Shown in pieces: positions 61,301-64,000 of a DNA stretch of 64,000 nucleotides (its first letter is position 1; every line of letters starts with the position of its first letter). The translations under genes and the position numbers were made by a program. The notes beneath the pieces were generated by a model. The model searched no databases and was not told the origin of the DNA. It saw only the letters and a list, made by a program, of their open reading frames with translations. The DNA comes from Marinobacter salsuginis (lineage in GTDB: Bacteria > Pseudomonadota > Gammaproteobacteria > Pseudomonadales > Oleiphilaceae): contig NZ_BGZH01000001.1 in assembly GCF_009617755.1 (NCBI RefSeq), positions 1,674,001 through 1,738,000 on the forward strand. The letters are read 5' to 3'.

Positions 61301-62505
61301 TAAAACGCGTCCCCATCTCCGCACTCAAGGTCGGCATGTACATAACCGACCTGAACAACGACTGGATTCCCCATAACACCCAGCGTAAGCGCGGTGTGAT
61401 CAAAAAAGAGGAAACCATCGAGAAAATCCGCCGTATGGGGGTGGAGTTCGTCTATATCGACGCCTCTAAGGGACTCGACACCCAAGATTCAGAGACGGCC
61501 GCCGAAGTGGATCGCCGGAACGAGTCGGCCCTTCAAAAGGCGGGTGAATTGACCCCGGGGCTGCGGCCCCATGTTCCGCTTGCCGAAGAAATCGTCATCG
61601 CCCAGCAGATCCACAGCCAGGCCCAGAACCTGGTTGGCGACTTTATGAGCCACGCCAAAGTGGGTGGCGCCATTGATGTAGCGCCCATCCACGAGCTGGC
61701 GGATGAGCTCCAGCATTCCGTACTCCGGAATGCCAATGCTCTCAGCTGCCTGGGACGAATCCGCGAGAAAGACAACTACCTGCTGGAACACTCGGTCAAT
61801 CTCAGTGTGTTGATGTCCCTGTTCGGCAATTATCGGGGTCTGTCTGCGGATGTGCTGCACCAGACGATCGTGGGCGCGCTGCTGCACGATCTGGGTAAGA
61901 TCCTCACTCCCGACGAGATACTCCACAAGCCCGGCCGTCTGACGCCGGAAGAGTTTGAAGTAATGAAGCTTCATGCTCGCCATTCACGAGACATTCTGGC
62001 TACCACCGAGGGCATCGGAGAGCTCACCGTCATCACAGCAGCCCAGCACCACGAGCGCCTGGACGGTACCGGTTATCCGGAAGGCCTGAAGGGCGACGAG
62101 ATTTCGGAGTATGGTCGCATGGTCGCGATCAGCGATGTTTACGATGCCATCACGGCAGACCGGGTCTATCACAAGGGCATGACACCAACCCAGGGCCTGA
62201 AGAAGCTCCTGGAATGGAGCGGCAGTCATCTGGATCCAGTTCTGGTCAAACAGTTTATCCGCTGCCTTGGGCTTTATCCGGTGGGCTCGCTGGTGCTGCT
62301 GGAAAGCGGTCGTCTCGGCGTGGTGGTCGAAGCCAACGAGAGCGATCAGAGACTGCCGACTGTGCGCGTTATGTATCACACCAAATTCCGTATGCCGATC
62401 ACGATGGACACCATTGATCTCTCGAAGCCGGGCACCCAGGACCGGATCCTCCGGGCCGTGGATCCGGAAACCTACAAGATCGATGTCCGGAAATTCCTCG
62501 CCTGA
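61297..62505 (+). CDS. HD-GYP domain cyclic-di-GMP phosphodiesterase
   Basis: A 402 aa protein. An N-terminal DUF3391-type domain (1-130) is followed by an HD-GYP phosphodiesterase domain with LLHDLGKILTP near residue 196 and HHERLDGTGYPEGLKG near 250, both intact, so hydrolysis of cyclic-di-GMP to GMP is expected. No signal peptide or TM helix is seen, so it is cytoplasmic. Translationally coupled to TatD through a 4 nt overlap. It probably lowers c-di-GMP and favours motility or biofilm dispersal, though the input signal is unknown. Confidence 0.92.
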   Translation: MIKRVPISALKVGMYITDLNNDWIPHNTQRKRGVIKKEETIEKIRRMGVEFVYIDASKGLDTQDSETAAEVDRRNESALQKAGELTPGLRPHVPLAEEIVIAQQIHSQAQNLVGDFMSHAKVGGAIDVAPIHELADELQHSVLRNANALSCLGRIREKDNYLLEHSVNLSVLMSLFGNYRGLSADVLHQTIVGALLHDLGKILTPDEILHKPGRLTPEEFEVMKLHARHSRDILATTEGIGELTVITAAQHHERLDGTGYPEGLKGDEISEYGRMVAISDVYDAITADRVYHKGMTPTQGLKKLLEWSGSHLDPVLVKQFIRCLGLYPVGSLVLLESGRLGVVVEANESDQRLPTVRVMYHTKFRMPITMDTIDLSKPGTQDRILRAVDPETYKIDVRKFLA

Positions 62506-62574
62506 GTATTCGCCTCGTCCACCCCGGGCTCTGCTAATCTGAAAGCAACCCAGCTTCGAGTAACAAGTTCCGAC

Positions 62575-64000
62575 ATGACTGCAACTGTCTTTCAGATTCT
62601 CGGTGGCCTTGCCCTGTTCCTGCTCGCCATGGAGATGATGACCAATGGCCTGAAAAGCGCTGCAGGGCATCAATTACGCCATATGCTCGGACACTGGACC
62701 CGCAGCCCTCTAAGGGGATTTGGGGCCGGTTTATTGATCACCGGCATCGTCCAGTCTTCAAGCGCGGTCACCGTCGCCACCATCGGCTTTGTGAATGCGG
62801 GCCTGCTCAGCCTCAGTCATTCACTCGGGGTGGTTTTCGGCGCGAACGTAGGCACCACCATGACCGGCTGGCTGGTCAGTTTTGTCGGCTTCGGATTCAA
62901 GATCGAGGCGTTCGCCATGCCTCTGCTGGCAGCCGGTGTGGCCCTGAAGCTGCTGGCCCGGAGCCAGCGGAACCAGTCACTTGGTGAGGCCCTTGCCGGG
63001 TTTGCTCTGTTTTTCCTCGGGCTCTCGGTTCTCAAGGACTCCCTTGGGCAACTGACCGTCGGCCTTGATAGTTCTGAATTTCTCGGCCAGGCCATCGCAT
63101 TACCCCTTTTCGTTCTATTCGGGTTTCTGGCAACGGTGCTGACTCAATCATCCAGCGCGGCCCTGGCGATCATCCTCAGCGCCGCCGCCAGCAGTCTACT
63201 CTCCCTTGAAGATGCCGCAGCAGCAGTCATCGGCGCCAACCTGGGCACCACCTCCACCGCTGCCATTGCCGTACTCAGGGCCACCGCGAATGCCAGACGC
63301 CTCGCCCTTGGTCATGTCATGTTCAACCTTGTCACGGGCGCCATCGCCATTCTGATCCTGCCTTTGATGCTCTGGCTCATTACCTCGTTAACCGACTGGC
63401 TGGACCTGGATACCAATGCTGCCCTGTCGCTCGCCATATTCCATACACTGTTCAACCTGCTTGGCGCAGCCATCATGCTGCCGCTGCTGAAACCATTCGC
63501 ACGTATCCTCGGGCGAATGTTCCGAAGCAAGGAGGAGGACAACGCAGAACCCCGATTTCTGGATGACACCCTGATCAACACGCCGGAACTTGCGGTAGGC
63601 GCCGTTGATCAGGAAATGAAGCGACTGATTGGCCTGACTCGGGGGCTGCTGAGAGCATGTCTTGACCGGGAGGATCTGGCTCCGGAAAAGATCAGGGCCA
63701 CCATGGAAGCTGCGCAGAGTCTCAATAGTGCGATAACGGAGTACATCTCTCGCCTTCGTGCCGAGAAGATGCTGCCTGCCACGGTCGATACCCTGACCCT
63801 GTCCATTCGCACCTGCCGATACCTTGCGGAAGCAACAGAGCTGGCTCCTGCGCTCCTGCGGCTCCGACAGTCAGGGAAACTCGTGCAAACGGCACCACTG
63901 AAAGGTGAGATGGACGCCTATACCAATTTATTGCGCGAGTTGGTGGCGTCGGAAGTGGGATTGCCGGAAATCTTCGGGGAAACCGAGAAGATTTACCATA
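62575..64000 (+). CDS. Na+/Pi cotransporter family protein (3' end cut by window)
   Basis: About 475 codons are visible before the window ends. It starts MTATVFQILGGLALFLLAMEMM and has two inverted QSSSA repeats, GIVQSSSAVTVATIGF (near 55-70) and TQSSSAALAIILSAA (near 190-205), the phosphate-binding hallmark of the PNaS/YjbB type. About eight TM helices are followed from residue 330 by a hydrophilic PhoU-like region. Its last residues match the PhoU-domain tail found in YjbB, so phosphate export or import is likely. It has no clear SD. The frame is intact to the edge. Confidence 0.85.
   Translation, partial: MTATVFQILGGLALFLLAMEMMTNGLKSAAGHQLRHMLGHWTRSPLRGFGAGLLITGIVQSSSAVTVATIGFVNAGLLSLSHSLGVVFGANVGTTMTGWLVSFVGFGFKIEAFAMPLLAAGVALKLLARSQRNQSLGEALAGFALFFLGLSVLKDSLGQLTVGLDSSEFLGQAIALPLFVLFGFLATVLTQSSSAALAIILSAAASSLLSLEDAAAAVIGANLGTTSTAAIAVLRATANARRLALGHVMFNLVTGAIAILILPLMLWLITSLTDWLDLDTNAALSLAIFHTLFNLLGAAIMLPLLKPFARILGRMFRSKEEDNAEPRFLDDTLINTPELAVGAVDQEMKRLIGLTRGLLRACLDREDLAPEKIRATMEAAQSLNSAITEYISRLRAEKMLPATVDTLTLSIRTCRYLAEATELAPALLRLRQSGKLVQTAPLKGEMDAYTNLLRELVASEVGLPEIFGETEKIYH

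Noticed and set aside
1..64000. tRNA, rRNA, CRISPR arrays, prophage genes and IS elements
   Set aside because: I looked in all intergenic gaps and found no cloverleaf-type sequence, regular spaced repeats or transposase-like genes.

Overview
The window reads as a contiguous stretch of chromosome from a marine gammaproteobacterium, most likely Marinobacter or a close relative. This is an inference from gene content (FadE-type acyl-CoA dehydrogenase, RapA, CysZ, MnmH, an ArsJ/GAPDH arsenic operon, PPK2, TmcA, ThiI) and from the GC-rich coding style; no rRNA or other taxonomic marker is present. Genes are dense on both strands. I see no tRNA or rRNA gene, no IS element, no prophage and no CRISPR array. 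Gene starts were chosen by Shine-Dalgarno (SD) sequence, family length and overlap with neighbours.

Layout. 1-9.7 kb: a partial glutathione transferase, alanine dehydrogenase, a dienelactone hydrolase, PlsC, a cold-shock protein, a CrcB fluoride channel, FadE and RapA. 9.7-16.8 kb: CysZ, a VanZ-like protein, a CsrB/RsmZ-type regulatory RNA not covered by any protein gene, a methyltransferase, MnmH, an MscS channel, a YbaK-type deacylase, a UbiH-family hydroxylase and a HIT protein. 17-22.5 kb: the complete phosphate regulon operon pstS-pstC-pstA-pstB-phoU behind a strong Pho box. 22.6-31.6 kb: a YciA thioesterase, pyruvate:ferredoxin oxidoreductase with a dihydroorotate-dehydrogenase-like partner, a putative tRNA-queuosine mannosyltransferase with an MFS protein, and FetAB. 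32.3-38.1 kb: a divergent arsenic locus. One arm is an ArsC-ArsR fusion, GAPDH, ArsJ and a formate/nitrite-family channel; the other is arsH and acr3. 38.2-45.8 kb: UppP, UvrD behind a LexA-like box, an aldehyde dehydrogenase divergent from an acetylpolyamine amidohydrolase, and ThiI. 45.9-64 kb: PpnN, a cytochrome c, an HIBCH-like hydrolase, an ankyrin lipoprotein, DUF2237-TmcA, a second UvrD-like helicase, an OmpA-type porin, a methyltransferase and TrmJ that share start-codon bases, DadA, PPK2, TatD-HD-GYP, and a truncated Na/Pi cotransporter.

The most unusual structure is a family of five intergenic elements (about 16.83, 39.07, 41.54, 52.12 and 58.10 kb). Each has a 52-64 nt core carrying two small palindromes, usually centred on ATGGAT or its complement. 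Each core is bracketed by long inverted-repeat arms that are perfect or nearly perfect within a copy but different in sequence between copies. The pattern predicts a three-way-junction fold with stem covariation. I do not recognise it as a named repeat family.

Functional themes are phosphate and polyphosphate handling (Pst/PhoU, PPK2, a Na/Pi transporter, ArsJ detoxification of arsenate), RNA modification and translation quality control (MnmH, ThiI, TmcA, TrmJ, QTMAN-like, YbaK-like), and DNA repair or unwinding (two UvrD-family helicases, RapA, TatD).
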